From contig NZ_BOMQ01000077.1 of the NCBI RefSeq assembly GCF_016862275.1, positions 62,001-126,000 of the forward strand: a stretch of DNA of 64,000 bases, written 5' to 3'. The DNA comes from Actinoplanes nipponensis. GTDB lineage: Bacteria; Actinomycetota; Actinomycetes; Mycobacteriales; Micromonosporaceae. The notes below the pieces were generated by a model that was not told the origin of the DNA, ran no database searches, and saw only the letters and a program-made list of their open reading frames with translations. Below, in pieces: positions 43,044 through 51,356 of this stretch. Every line of letters begins with the position of its first letter. Position 1 is the first letter of the stretch. Both the position numbers and the translations under genes were made by a program.

Positions 43044-43074
43044 CCCCCGTCGATCGCGGCAACGATCGCGGGGG
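43044..43074 (-). terminator. Hairpin in the leuB upstream region
   Basis: CCCCCG-t-CGATCG (43044-43056) pairs with CGATCG-CGGGGG (43063-43074) around a 6-base loop; leftward it is followed by TTGTT. It lies inside the 353-bp gene-free stretch 42931-43283, in which I see no BCAA-codon leader ORF and no other clear signal. It may be an attenuator, an sRNA end or a terminator of read-through from upstream. Confidence 0.5.
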
Positions 43075-43283
43075 CTGTCACGACAGGTACGCGTGGCTCG
43101 CGCCCGCCGGGGGTGCATCCACCGCACGGAGCGGACACGGAAGTGTCACCCGAAGACACGGCCGGACAGCCCGTGCGGCAAGGACCAACGCTAGCGATGC
43201 GGACTAATGTCGCGCAAGACGCATCCCCCGCGTGTCGGGGCGACAACCGACTTCCCCGCCGAGCGGTATGGCACCATGCGCCG

Positions 43284-43646
43284 GTGAGTTTCGACCTCGT
43301 GGTGTGGGCCACGGACAACTCGGCCAGGCCGGACGACGTGCGGGCCGCCAACGCGCGGTGCGCCCGGGGCGAGCACCCGCAGCGTCCCGCCGATCCGCGC
43401 GTCGTCGCCTTCTATGACGCCCTGACCAGCAGCTACCCCGACCGCGGCCCGCGGGCCGGGCTGGCCGGCTCGCCCTGGGCCAGCGCGCCGCTGCACGCCG
43501 CGGCCGATCACATCCAGATGCGCCTGGACGAGAACTGCCCCGACGTGGTGCTGGAGACGATCGAGCGACTCGCCGGCGAGCTCAACCTGGACCTGCTCGA
43601 CCTGCAGGACGGCACGGTGTATCCCCCGCCGGTCAAGACCCGCTAG
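43284..43646 (+). CDS. Uncharacterised small protein (actinobacterial family)
   Basis: This 120-residue protein starts at GTG 43284. It begins SFDLVVWATDNSARPDDV and later has SPWASAPLHAAADHIQMRL and DVVLETIERLAGELNLDLLDLQDGTVYPP. The pattern (a 'YDLAVWxG' start, 'SPW' middle and 'LxCFDPQ'-like end) resembles a family of small actinobacterial proteins of unknown function, some near toxins. Convergent with serA, 15 bp apart. Confidence 0.65.
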   Translation: MSFDLVVWATDNSARPDDVRAANARCARGEHPQRPADPRVVAFYDALTSSYPDRGPRAGLAGSPWASAPLHAAADHIQMRLDENCPDVVLETIERLAGELNLDLLDLQDGTVYPPPVKTR

Positions 43647-43661
43647 CCCGGCGCGGCCGGG

Positions 43662-45263
43662 TCAGTCCTCCTCGCGCAGGTCGACGATGCTGCCCTTGGC
43701 CGAGCCGATCGCGGCCGCCACCGCCGAGAGCAGCTCCGCGTCCACCGAGGAGTCGACGGTCAGCGCCATCAGCGCCTCGCCGCCGGCTTCCCGCCGGGCC
43801 ACCTGCATCGCCGCGATGTTGACCCCGGACTCGCCCAGGATCGTGCCGATGGCGCCGACCACGCCGGGACGGTCGCAGTAGCGGAAGAACAGCAGCACGC
43901 CGCCGGCCCCGAGCTCCAGGTCGAACTCGTCGACCTGGGTGAGCTTGCAGGCCTCGCGGCTGCCCGTGCCGGTGACGGTGCCGGCCACGCTGACCAGGCG
44001 GCCGTCGGGCAGCGCGCCGCGTACCGTGACCAGGTTGTGGTGGTCGGAGACCTCGCGGTCGACGACCAGCTCGACCTCGACGCCGCGGTCCGCGGCGAGC
44101 TGCGGGGCGTTGACGTAGGTGACCTGCTCCTCGACCACCGAGGCGAACAGCCCTTTGGTGGCGGCGAGCTTGAGCACCGCCACGTCGTGCGACACGATCT
44201 CGCCGCGCACCTCCACCGTCACGCTGGCCGCGATGCCGCCGGCGACCGCGGTGAACACCTTGCCGAGCCGCTCGGCCAGCCCGAGCAGCGGGCGCACGTC
44301 CTCGTCGACCACGCCACCGGCCTGCACGTTCACCGCGTCCGGCACGAACTCGCCCTGCAGCGCCAGCTTGACGCTGCGGGCCACCGAGAGCCCGGCCTTG
44401 TCCTGCGCCTCGACGGTGGAGGCGCCCAGGTGCGGGGTGGCCACCACGGTGTCGAAGGCGAACAGCGGCGACTCGGTGGTCGGCTCGGTGACGAAGACGT
44501 CGAGGCCGGCGCCGGCCACCCGGCCCTCGGCGAGCGCCTCGGCCAGCGCGCGCTCGTCGACCAGGCCGCCGCGGGCGGCGTTGATGATGCGCACGCCCGG
44601 CTTGACGGTGGCCAGCTCCTTCTCGCCGATCAGCCCGAGGGTCTCCGGGGTACGCGGCAGGTGGATGGAGATGAAGTCGCTCTCCCGCAGCAGCTCGTCC
44701 AGCCCGACCAGGCGCACCCCGAGCTGCGCGGCCCGGGCCGGCTGGATGTACGGGTCGTACGCGATCAGCCGGGTCCCGAACGCGGCCATCCGCTGCGCGA
44801 ACAGCACCCCGATGCGGCCCAGCCCGACCACCCCGACGGTCTTGCCCTGCACCTCGACGCCGGTGTACCGCGCCCGCTTCCACTCGCCCCGCTTGAGCGC
44901 GGCGCTGGCGTCGGCGGTGTGCCGCGCGACGGCCAGCAGCAGGGCGATCGCCTGCTCGGCGGCCGAGACGATGTTGGAGGTCGGCGCGTTGACCACCATG
45001 ACCCCCCGGGCGGTGGCCGCGTTCACGTCGACGTTGTCGAGGCCCACGCCGGCCCGGGCGACCACCTTGAGGCGCGGGGCGGCGGCCACGGCCTCCGCGT
45101 CGACGCGGGTGGCGCTGCGCACGATGACGGCGTCGGCGTCGGCGAGCGCGGTCAGCAGGGCGGGGCGGTCGGTGCCGTCCACGTGCCGGACGTCGAAGTC
45201 GTAGGCCAGCACGTCGATGGCGGCGGGGGCCAGTTCCTCGGCGATGAGTACCACGGGAGTCAT
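43662..45263 (-). CDS. serA: D-3-phosphoglycerate dehydrogenase
   Basis: SerA commits 3-phosphoglycerate to serine synthesis. The 533-residue protein has the catalytic/Rossmann domain (GKTVGVVGLGRIGVLFAQR; RGGLVDERALAEAL), an extra intervening domain and a C-terminal ACT domain (VLLFFRYCDRPGVVGAIGTILGE), the type-I layout that allows serine feedback. ATG 45263 follows GGTGGAG and starts MTPVVLIAEEL; longer readings are unlikely. Its place between ilvC and leuB is conserved in actinobacteria. Confidence 0.96.
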   Translation of the reverse strand: MTPVVLIAEELAPAAIDVLAYDFDVRHVDGTDRPALLTALADADAVIVRSATRVDAEAVAAAPRLKVVARAGVGLDNVDVNAATARGVMVVNAPTSNIVSAAEQAIALLLAVARHTADASAALKRGEWKRARYTGVEVQGKTVGVVGLGRIGVLFAQRMAAFGTRLIAYDPYIQPARAAQLGVRLVGLDELLRESDFISIHLPRTPETLGLIGEKELATVKPGVRIINAARGGLVDERALAEALAEGRVAGAGLDVFVTEPTTESPLFAFDTVVATPHLGASTVEAQDKAGLSVARSVKLALQGEFVPDAVNVQAGGVVDEDVRPLLGLAERLGKVFTAVAGGIAASVTVEVRGEIVSHDVAVLKLAATKGLFASVVEEQVTYVNAPQLAADRGVEVELVVDREVSDHHNLVTVRGALPDGRLVSVAGTVTGTGSREACKLTQVDEFDLELGAGGVLLFFRYCDRPGVVGAIGTILGESGVNIAAMQVARREAGGEALMALTVDSSVDAELLSAVAAAIGSAKGSIVDLREED

Positions 45264-45432
45264 ATGTCTCCACCTGTTTGTCTCGCAGGCGGCCGGCCGC
45301 CGACCTTTCCGCGATCGTAGGGTGTGACGCGGCCGGTACGGCACGTCAGCAATGGGTGACCGGCCTCACACGCTCGAAATCTTGCGATCTTCGATGGATC
45401 TCCTTCTTCCCGGGCCCGATAGCCTGCACGGC

Positions 45433-46338
45433 ATGTCTCAAGCGCCGGCCGCCCCCGAGGAACTCGACGAGGACCACGGCCACCCCATTCCCGAACCGCC
45501 CCGGCGGGTGCCGTTCGGCGTCATGACCACCGCCGTCCTGCTCGGCATGCTCGCCGTGCCGCTGGCCGTGCTGGCGCTGGTCACCCTGTTCTCCGGCAGC
45601 TCCTTCTCCGACGATGTCGGCGCGGCCACGCTGCGGGGGCTGGCCGCCGCCGCGGTCGCGGTCGCCGCGGTGCTGATCGTCGCGGTCGCGTGGTCCTTCG
45701 TCCGGGACGGCAACACCGTCGGTCCGATGATCATCGGCGTGCTGGTCGTCGTCACGGCGCTGATCCTGCTGGCCACCGGCGTGGCCGGGGACGACACCGA
45801 GGGGCTGCGGGTGGGCGTGCTCGCGCTGGTGCTCGGTCTCGGCGTGCTCCTGGTGCCGCTGCTCGGGCACGGACCGGCCTACCTGGCGGCCCGGCAGGTG
45901 TGGTCCCGGGCGGAACGCGACTGGCTGCGGGACCTGGCCACCCCGGACGCGCCGCCGGCCCATCCGCAGCAGTGGCCGGGGCAGTACCCGCCCCAGCCGC
46001 AGTGGCACGGCGCGCCGCACCCGCAGTATCCGGCGCAGCTGGCCGCCGCGGGGCCGCCCGGATACCCGCAGTACCAGTACCCGCCGCAGCAGGCGCCGGT
46101 CTGGAGCGCGCAGCCGCCGCCGCAGTATCAGGCCTGGCCGGAGGCGGCGGTCCCGGCGTGGCCCGGTCAGCCGGCCCCGGCCCAGCCACCGGCCGGCGGC
46201 CCACCGCCGGCCGCCAAGGCGGCGGCGGCAACGGCCCCGGCGGCGGCAACGGCCCCGGCGGAGAGCGAGGGCCCGCCGGTCGCCCAGCAGGCGCCGACCG
46301 AGCAGATCCGGCCGGCCGACCCGGCGCCGCCCCGGTAG
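45433..46338 (+). CDS. Membrane protein with Pro/Gln-rich C-terminal tail
   Basis: This 301-residue protein starts at ATG 45433. Four membrane helices (residues ~32-140) are followed by a Pro/Gln/Tyr/Ala-rich disordered tail of about 140 residues (repeated PPQ, YPQYQ, QPPA). No catalytic motif. A TAGCCT box ends eight bases upstream of the ATG, so the mRNA is probably leaderless. Divergent from serA. Function unknown. Confidence 0.75.
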   Translation: MSQAPAAPEELDEDHGHPIPEPPRRVPFGVMTTAVLLGMLAVPLAVLALVTLFSGSSFSDDVGAATLRGLAAAAVAVAAVLIVAVAWSFVRDGNTVGPMIIGVLVVVTALILLATGVAGDDTEGLRVGVLALVLGLGVLLVPLLGHGPAYLAARQVWSRAERDWLRDLATPDAPPAHPQQWPGQYPPQPQWHGAPHPQYPAQLAAAGPPGYPQYQYPPQQAPVWSAQPPPQYQAWPEAAVPAWPGQPAPAQPPAGGPPPAAKAAAATAPAAATAPAESEGPPVAQQAPTEQIRPADPAPPR

Positions 46339-46350
46339 GCCGGACCGGCA

Positions 46351-46377
46351 GGTCCCGGCGGCCCGCCCGCCGGGACC
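46351..46377. terminator. Bidirectional terminator between membrane gene and mpgS
   Basis: GGTCCCGGCGG (46351-46361) pairs with CCGCCGGGACC (46367-46377), loop CCCGC. It lies between the two convergent gene ends (46338 and 46391). Confidence 0.75.
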
Positions 46378-46390
46378 GGTTCGCCGCGGG

Positions 46391-47641
46391 TCAGACGGTC
46401 GGGCGCGGGATGCCGGGCCGCTCGATCGGCGGCGCCGCCGGGTATCCCGCCGAGGCCCGCCCGTCGAACTGCCGGAAGGTCAGCGCCTCGGCGTCCAGCC
46501 CGTCGTAGAGCAGCTCCAGGTCCAGGCTGCCCACCGGCGGGTAGACCCGCTCGCGCGGCGGCTCCTGCCCCACCTCCAGCGCGCCCTGCGCCACCATGAA
46601 CTCGACGATCGCCTGCCGCACGGCGGGCAGTGTCACCGGCGAGTGGTAGACCACGTTCAGCGCCTGCATCCGCATCCCCTGGACGTGTTCCTCGCCCTTG
46701 TTGTCGTGGAAGTGCGGGTTGCGGGTCTCGATCTGCAGCACCGGCACCGAGCTGGCCATCACGTCCGGGCTGGCGCTCTCCAGGATGCCGCCGAACTGCT
46801 CGAACAGGTCCAGGTACTCGTACGGCTCGACGGCGAAGCCGCCCGCCAGCCGCAGCTTGAGCCCCAGCTCGAGGGTCATCGCGTGCTCGCCCGCGTTGCC
46901 GGTCGCGATGACCTCGGTGCCGAAGCCGGAGTACTCGGCCAGGAAGCGGTTGAGCCACTCGTTGGTGATCTCCGAGCTGCGGCCGCGGCGGCTGAAGAAC
47001 AGCCGCCCGTCGCGCAGCTTCGGCTTCGAGTGCCAGGAGATGCGGACCATCGAGTACGGGCTCTCGGCCAGGTGCAGCCCGGCGGCGTAGGCCTTGCAGT
47101 ATTCGTGGACCGCGCCCGGCACGTAGTTGTCCGCGTCGACGTAGCCGACGTGACGCCGGCCGGTCATCGCCGCCAGGGCCATCCCGATCAGCATGGCCTC
47201 GCCCTTGCCGGCCCGGACCAGGCCGTCCTCGCCGATCAGTTCGGCCATTCCGGCGGCCTTGATGGCGGCGGCCAGCCCGGGGTCCTGCTGATGCACGCTG
47301 ATCGCCGAGCGTCCGGCCAGCCGGCAGAACTGTTCGAGTGTCTGCGCCTCGATCTCGTATCTGTTCACCGGCAGCTGGTCGCTGTTGGACACCAGCACGA
47401 TAAGACAATCGTGCGGAATTCCGGAGAGCACGCCCTCGATGACGCTTCGTGACTCATTCATGCAGGGCACGACGATGACCATTTGCGATTCGACCGCGCG
47501 GATAGCCTCGGGCGGCACGACCCGGCTGCCCGCCGAAAAGGCGTCGTCCAGGGCGCCCGAGTCCAGCTCGATGACCCTCTGCAGCTCATGGATCCGGACC
47601 GCGCCGAAGCGCTCGCTCCGGAAGGAATCAGCCAGTCGCAT
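46391..47641 (-). CDS. mpgS: Mannosyl-3-phosphoglycerate synthase (GT55)
   Basis: MpgS transfers mannose from GDP-mannose to 3-phosphoglycerate, the first step to the compatible solute mannosylglycerate. The 416-residue protein matches the archaeal/Thermus enzymes along its length: FGAVRIHELQRVIELD, VSNSDQLPVNRYE, SGKGE-like AGKGEAMLIGMAL, GYVDADNYVPGAVHEY, ATGNAGEHAMTLELG and NPHFHDNKGEEHVQGM. No phosphatase MpgP gene adjoins. ATG 47641 has TAGATT six bases upstream (leaderless likely). Its presence within the ilv cluster is unusual. Confidence 0.9.
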   Translation of the reverse strand: MRLADSFRSERFGAVRIHELQRVIELDSGALDDAFSAGSRVVPPEAIRAVESQMVIVVPCMNESRSVIEGVLSGIPHDCLIVLVSNSDQLPVNRYEIEAQTLEQFCRLAGRSAISVHQQDPGLAAAIKAAGMAELIGEDGLVRAGKGEAMLIGMALAAMTGRRHVGYVDADNYVPGAVHEYCKAYAAGLHLAESPYSMVRISWHSKPKLRDGRLFFSRRGRSSEITNEWLNRFLAEYSGFGTEVIATGNAGEHAMTLELGLKLRLAGGFAVEPYEYLDLFEQFGGILESASPDVMASSVPVLQIETRNPHFHDNKGEEHVQGMRMQALNVVYHSPVTLPAVRQAIVEFMVAQGALEVGQEPPRERVYPPVGSLDLELLYDGLDAEALTFRQFDGRASAGYPAAPPIERPGIPRPTV

Positions 47642-47761
47642 GCGGCGAATCTACCCGCTGTCGGCTACTCCGCAGGGCCGGAACGGTTCCCGTTTCCTCG
47701 GCCCCGCCGCTTGTGTGAGCGGTTCGTGACGGGCGTGTTTCAGGTAGTCGAATGGTTACCG

Positions 47762-47795
47762 AAAAGCCGGGCCGCGACCGCGCGACCCGGCTTTT
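47762..47795. terminator. ilvC terminator (bidirectional, U-tailed)
   Basis: AAAAGCCGGG (47762-47771) pairs with CCCGGCTTTT (47786-47795). Leftward it follows the ilvC stop by 11 bp and ends in a run of T. Confidence 0.88.
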
Positions 47796-47806
47796 GCATA
47801 GCAACC

Positions 47807-48820
47807 TCAGGCGGTTTCGGTGATCGGGCGGTCCACCCAGCTCATCATGTCGCGCAGCTTCTTGCCGGTCACCTCGATCGGGTGCTCGGCGCCCTCCTTG
47901 CGGAACTGCTGCAGCCGCTGGCCGCCGTTCTCGTCGTCGGCGATGAGCGCCTTGGTGAACTCGCCGGACTGGATCTCGGCGAGGATCTTCTTCATCTCCT
48001 GCTTCACCCCGGCGTTGATCACGCGCGGTCCGCTGACGTAGTCACCGAACTCGGCGGTGTCCGAGACGCTGTAGCGCATCCGGGAGATACCGCCCTCGTA
48101 CATGAGGTCGACGATCAGCTTCAGCTCGTGCAGGCACTCGAAGTACGCGATCTCCGGCGCGTAGCCGGCCTCGGTGAGCACCTCGAAGCCGGTCTGCACC
48201 AGCGCCGCCGTGCCGCCGCAGAGGACGGCCTGCTCGCCGAACAGGTCGGTCTCCGTCTCCTCCTTGAAGGTGGTCTTGATGACGCCGGCCCGGGTGCCGC
48301 CGATCGCCTTCGCGTACGACAGCGCGAGCGCCTGGGCGCTGCCGCTGGCGTCCTGCTCCACCGCGATGAGCGCGGGCACGCCCTTGCCGTCCACGTACTG
48401 GCGGCGGACCAGGTGGCCGGGGCCCTTGGGGGCGACCATCGCCACGTCCACGTTGGCCGGCGGCTTGATGAGCTCGAAGCGGATGTTGAGGCCGTGGCCG
48501 AAGAACAGCGCCTTGCCGGCGGTCAGGTTCGGCTCGATCGACTCGGCGTAGATCTTCCGCTGGGCGGTGTCCGGCGCCAACACCATGATCACGTCGGCCC
48601 AGGCGGACGCCTCGGCCGGCGTGAGCACCTTGAGGCCCTGCTCCTCGGCCTTGGCGCGGCTCTTCGAGCCCTCCTGCAGGCCGACCACCACGTCGACGCC
48701 CGAGTCGCGCAGCGACAGCGAGTGCGCGTGGCCCTGGCTGCCGTAGCCGATGACGGCCACCTTGCGACCCTGGATGATCGACAGGTCGGCGTCGTCGTCG
48801 TAGAACACTTCCGCGGTCAT
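47807..48820 (-). CDS. ilvC: Ketol-acid reductoisomerase (class I)
   Basis: IlvC converts acetolactate and acetohydroxybutyrate to the dihydroxy acids with NADPH and Mg2+. The 337-residue length is class I. Motifs are VIGYGSQGHAHSLSLRDSG (Rossmann), the Mg/catalytic segments APKGPGHLVRRQY, KEETETDLFGEQAVLCGG and CLHELKLIVDLMYEGG. The ATG at 48820 lies 24 bp after ilvN; third gene of ilvBNC. Confidence 0.97.
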   Translation of the reverse strand: MTAEVFYDDDADLSIIQGRKVAVIGYGSQGHAHSLSLRDSGVDVVVGLQEGSKSRAKAEEQGLKVLTPAEASAWADVIMVLAPDTAQRKIYAESIEPNLTAGKALFFGHGLNIRFELIKPPANVDVAMVAPKGPGHLVRRQYVDGKGVPALIAVEQDASGSAQALALSYAKAIGGTRAGVIKTTFKEETETDLFGEQAVLCGGTAALVQTGFEVLTEAGYAPEIAYFECLHELKLIVDLMYEGGISRMRYSVSDTAEFGDYVSGPRVINAGVKQEMKKILAEIQSGEFTKALIADDENGGQRLQQFRKEGAEHPIEVTGKKLRDMMSWVDRPITETA

Positions 48821-48844
48821 TTGATCCTCACTTGAGTTTGGTGA

Positions 48845-49369
48845 TTAAGCCGCGCGCAGGGCGGGGCCGGTGGTGATGGAGCGTGACCCGCGGCCGATGG
48901 CCACGAGACCCGACTGCACCATCTCCTTGATGCCGTACGGCTCGAGGTCGCGCAGCAGCGCGTCCAGCTTGTCGGGGTTGCCGGTCGCCTCGATCGTGAG
49001 GGTGTCCGGAGCGACGTCGATCACCTTCGCCCTGAACAGCTCCACCGTCTCGAGCACCTGGCCGCGCACGGTGCGGTCGGCCCGCACCTTGACCAGCAGG
49101 AGCTCGCGCTGGACCGACTGCTGCGGGTCCAGCTCGACGATCTTCAGGACGTTCACCAGCTTGTTGAGCTGCTTGGTCACCTGCTCCAGGGGTGAGGAGT
49201 CGGCGTTGACCACGATCGTGATGCGGGAGACGTCCGGGTTCTCCGTCTCGCCCACCGCCAGCGAATCGATGTTGAAGCTCCGCCGGGAGAACAGACCCGA
49301 CACCCGGGCCAGCACGCCGGGCTTGTTCTCCACCAGCACGGACAGGGTGTGCTTGTTCAGAGTGCTCAC
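48845..49369 (-). CDS. ilvN: Acetolactate synthase small (regulatory) subunit
   Basis: IlvN activates IlvB and confers valine feedback through its N-terminal ACT domain (TLSVLVENKPGVLARVSGLFSRRSFNIDSLAVG). The 174-residue protein also has the C-terminal domain (IEATGNPDKLDALLRDLEPYGIKEMVQSG). GTG 49369 overlaps the ilvB stop by 4 bp (GTGA), so synthesis is coupled to the catalytic subunit. Confidence 0.96.
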   Translation of the reverse strand: MSTLNKHTLSVLVENKPGVLARVSGLFSRRSFNIDSLAVGETENPDVSRITIVVNADSSPLEQVTKQLNKLVNVLKIVELDPQQSVQRELLLVKVRADRTVRGQVLETVELFRAKVIDVAPDTLTIEATGNPDKLDALLRDLEPYGIKEMVQSGLVAIGRGSRSITTGPALRAA

Positions 49370-51198
49370 AGGTCGTCCTCGTCGAAGGCCGGGCGCACGT
49401 CCCGGGCGAACATGATCTCGTCGTTGCTGGTGCCGGCCGCGACCATGGGCCAGACCATGGCGTCCTTGCCGACCGTGAAGTCGATGACCACCGGGCGGTC
49501 GTTGATCTCCATGGCCGCCTTGATGGTCGCGTCCACGTCGGCCTTGGACTCGCAGCGCAGGCCCACGCAGCCCAGCGCCTCGGCCAGCTTCACGAAGTCG
49601 GGGATGCGGTGCTTGTGGGTGCCCAGCTCGGTGTTGGAGTAGCGGCCCTCGTAGAACAGGGTCTGCCACTGCCGGACCATGCCCAGGTTGCCGTTGTTGA
49701 TCACGGCGATCTTGACCGGGATGCCCTCCAGCGCGCAGGTGGCCAGCTCCTGGTTGGTCATCTGGAAGCAGCCGTCGCCGTCGATCGCCCAGACCGGCGT
49801 GTCCGGGCGGCCCACCTTGGCGCCCATCGCCGCCGGGACGGCGTAGCCCATGGTGCCGGCGCCGCCGGAGTTGAGCCAGGTGCCCGGCTTCTCGTACCGG
49901 ATGAACTGCGACGCCCACATCTGGTGCTGCCCGACGCCGGCCACGTAGACCGCGTCCGGGCCGACCAGCTCGCCGATCCGCTCGATCACGTACTGCGGGG
50001 CCAGCGTGCCGTCGGTGGGCTCGTCGTAGCCCAGCGGGTAGCGCTTGCGCAGGTCGTTGAGCTGGGCCCACCACGGCTCGTACGCCGCGGCGCCGCCCGC
50101 CGTGCCGGAGACCGCCGCGATCAGCTCGTCGATCACGTGCCGGGCGTCGCCCACGATCGGGACGTCGGCGTGCCGGTTCTTGCCGATCTCGGCCGGGTCG
50201 ATGTCCGCGTGCACCACCTTGGCCTCGGGGGCGAAGGAGTCCAGCTTGCCGGTGACCCGGTCGTCGAAGCGGGCGCCCAGGGTGACCAGCAGGTCGGCCT
50301 TCTGCAGCGCGTACACCGCGGGGACCGTGCCGTGCATGCCGGGCATGCCCAGGTGCTGCGGGTGCGAGTCGGGGAACGCGCCGAGGGCCATCAGCGTGGT
50401 GACCACCGGGATGCCGGTCAGCTCGGCCAGCTTGCGCAGCCCGTCGGTGGCGCCGGCCTTGAGCACGCCGCCGCCGACGTACAGCACCGGGCGCTTGGCC
50501 GCGGCGATCAGCCGGGCCGCCTCGCGGATCTGCTTGCCGTGCGGGTGCAGCGTGGGCCGGTAGCCCGGCAGGTCCAGGGTCGGCGGCCAGGCGAAGGTCG
50601 TCGCCGCCTGGAGCACGTCCTTGGGCACGTCGACCAGCACCGGTCCCGGGCGCCCGGTCAGGGCCAGGTGGAACGCCTCCGCCATGATCCGCGGGATCTC
50701 CTCGGGCGTCTGGATGAGGAAGTTGTGCTTCGTGATCGGCAGCGTGATGCCCTGGATGTCGGCCTCCTGGAAGGCGTCCGTGCCGATCGCGGGCCGGGCC
50801 ACCTGGCCGGTGATCGCGACGATCGGCACCGAGTCCATGTACGCGTCGGCGATCGGGGTGACCAGGTTCGTCGCGCCCGGCCCGGAGGTGGCGATGCAGA
50901 CGCCGACCTTGCCGGTGGCCTGGGCGTACCCGGTCGCGGCGTGGCCCGCGCCCTGCTCGTGGCGGACCAGGATGTGCCGGACCTTGGAGTCGTACAGCGG
51001 GTCGTACGCCGGCAGGATGGCCCCGCCGGGGATCCCGAACGCCACCTCGACGCCGAGCGCCTCGAGCGACCGCACGAGCGAGCCGGCCCCGCTGACGGGG
51101 GTCGGGGACACCGTGACTACGGCCGGGGCGCCGGCCGCCGCCGCGACGGTGGCCGGGGTGGCACGGTGGGCGAGGGTCTCGGGTGTGGGTCTCGTCAT
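49366..51198 (-). CDS. ilvB: Acetolactate synthase large (catalytic) subunit
   Basis: IlvB is a ThDP enzyme that condenses pyruvate with pyruvate or 2-oxobutyrate. The 610-residue protein has the catalytic glutamate in RHEQGAGHAATGY, FAD-associated GARFDDRVTG, and the ThDP/Mg motif GDGCFQMTNQELAT ... NNGNLGMVRQWQ. ATG 51198 starts MTRPTPETLAH. Preceded by a full attenuator (leader ORF, alternative hairpins, U-tailed terminator). Confidence 0.97.
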   Translation of the reverse strand: MTRPTPETLAHRATPATVAAAAGAPAVVTVSPTPVSGAGSLVRSLEALGVEVAFGIPGGAILPAYDPLYDSKVRHILVRHEQGAGHAATGYAQATGKVGVCIATSGPGATNLVTPIADAYMDSVPIVAITGQVARPAIGTDAFQEADIQGITLPITKHNFLIQTPEEIPRIMAEAFHLALTGRPGPVLVDVPKDVLQAATTFAWPPTLDLPGYRPTLHPHGKQIREAARLIAAAKRPVLYVGGGVLKAGATDGLRKLAELTGIPVVTTLMALGAFPDSHPQHLGMPGMHGTVPAVYALQKADLLVTLGARFDDRVTGKLDSFAPEAKVVHADIDPAEIGKNRHADVPIVGDARHVIDELIAAVSGTAGGAAAYEPWWAQLNDLRKRYPLGYDEPTDGTLAPQYVIERIGELVGPDAVYVAGVGQHQMWASQFIRYEKPGTWLNSGGAGTMGYAVPAAMGAKVGRPDTPVWAIDGDGCFQMTNQELATCALEGIPVKIAVINNGNLGMVRQWQTLFYEGRYSNTELGTHKHRIPDFVKLAEALGCVGLRCESKADVDATIKAAMEINDRPVVIDFTVGKDAMVWPMVAAGTSNDEIMFARDVRPAFDEDDL

Positions 51199-51252
51199 GG
51201 CGATTCAGACCTTCGTTCGGGATGGACGGGCTTGTGGGTGTCCCGGAGCAAC

Positions 51253-51284
51253 AAAAAAGGTCCTCGTGCCGAAGCACGGGACCT
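51253..51284 (-). terminator. ilvB leader terminator (attenuator)
   Basis: On the leftward strand AGGTCC-CGTGC pairs with GCACG-a-GGACCT around a TTCG loop and is followed by six T (51258-51253). It stands 54 bp before the ilvB start. Confidence 0.9.
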
Positions 51285-51285
51285 A

Positions 51286-51322
51286 GCGCACTGTCAGTCC
51301 TCGTCATCGAGGGACAGTGCGC
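51286..51322 (-). promoter_or_regulatory. ilvB leader pause/anti-terminator hairpin
   Basis: GCGCACTGTC (51286-51295) pairs with GACAGTGCGC (51313-51322), with CCTCG/CGAGG pairing inside. It lies directly between the leader ORF stop (51323) and the terminator, as expected for the competing structure of an attenuator. A GAGGAC segment in it can also pair with the GTCC of the terminator's left arm. Confidence 0.75.
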
Positions 51323-51352
51323 TCACATAAGTACTCGGGTCGACAAGCACAT
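51323..51352 (-). CDS. ilvB leader peptide MCLSTRVLM
   Basis: This nine-codon ORF runs from ATG 51352 to TGA 51325-51323. The codons just before the stop are Arg-Val-Leu-Met. The promoter at 51360-51388 would start transcription at about 51353, so the ORF begins essentially at the RNA 5' end (leaderless). Another frame starting GTG CTT GTC runs through the hairpins and is a weaker candidate. Confidence 0.65.
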   Translation of the reverse strand: MCLSTRVLM

Positions 51353-51356
51353 GCGG

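Noticed and set aside
42965..43351. Leftward 128-codon open frame upstream of leuB
   Set aside because: No ribosome binding site or family; it covers the hairpin and the start of the rightward gene at 43284.
51286..51349. Alternative GTG-started leader frame (V-L-V-D-P...) before ilvB
   Set aside because: It would run through the competing hairpin and its branched-chain codons are at the start, not near a stall point; the ATG 51352 frame fits the promoter better.
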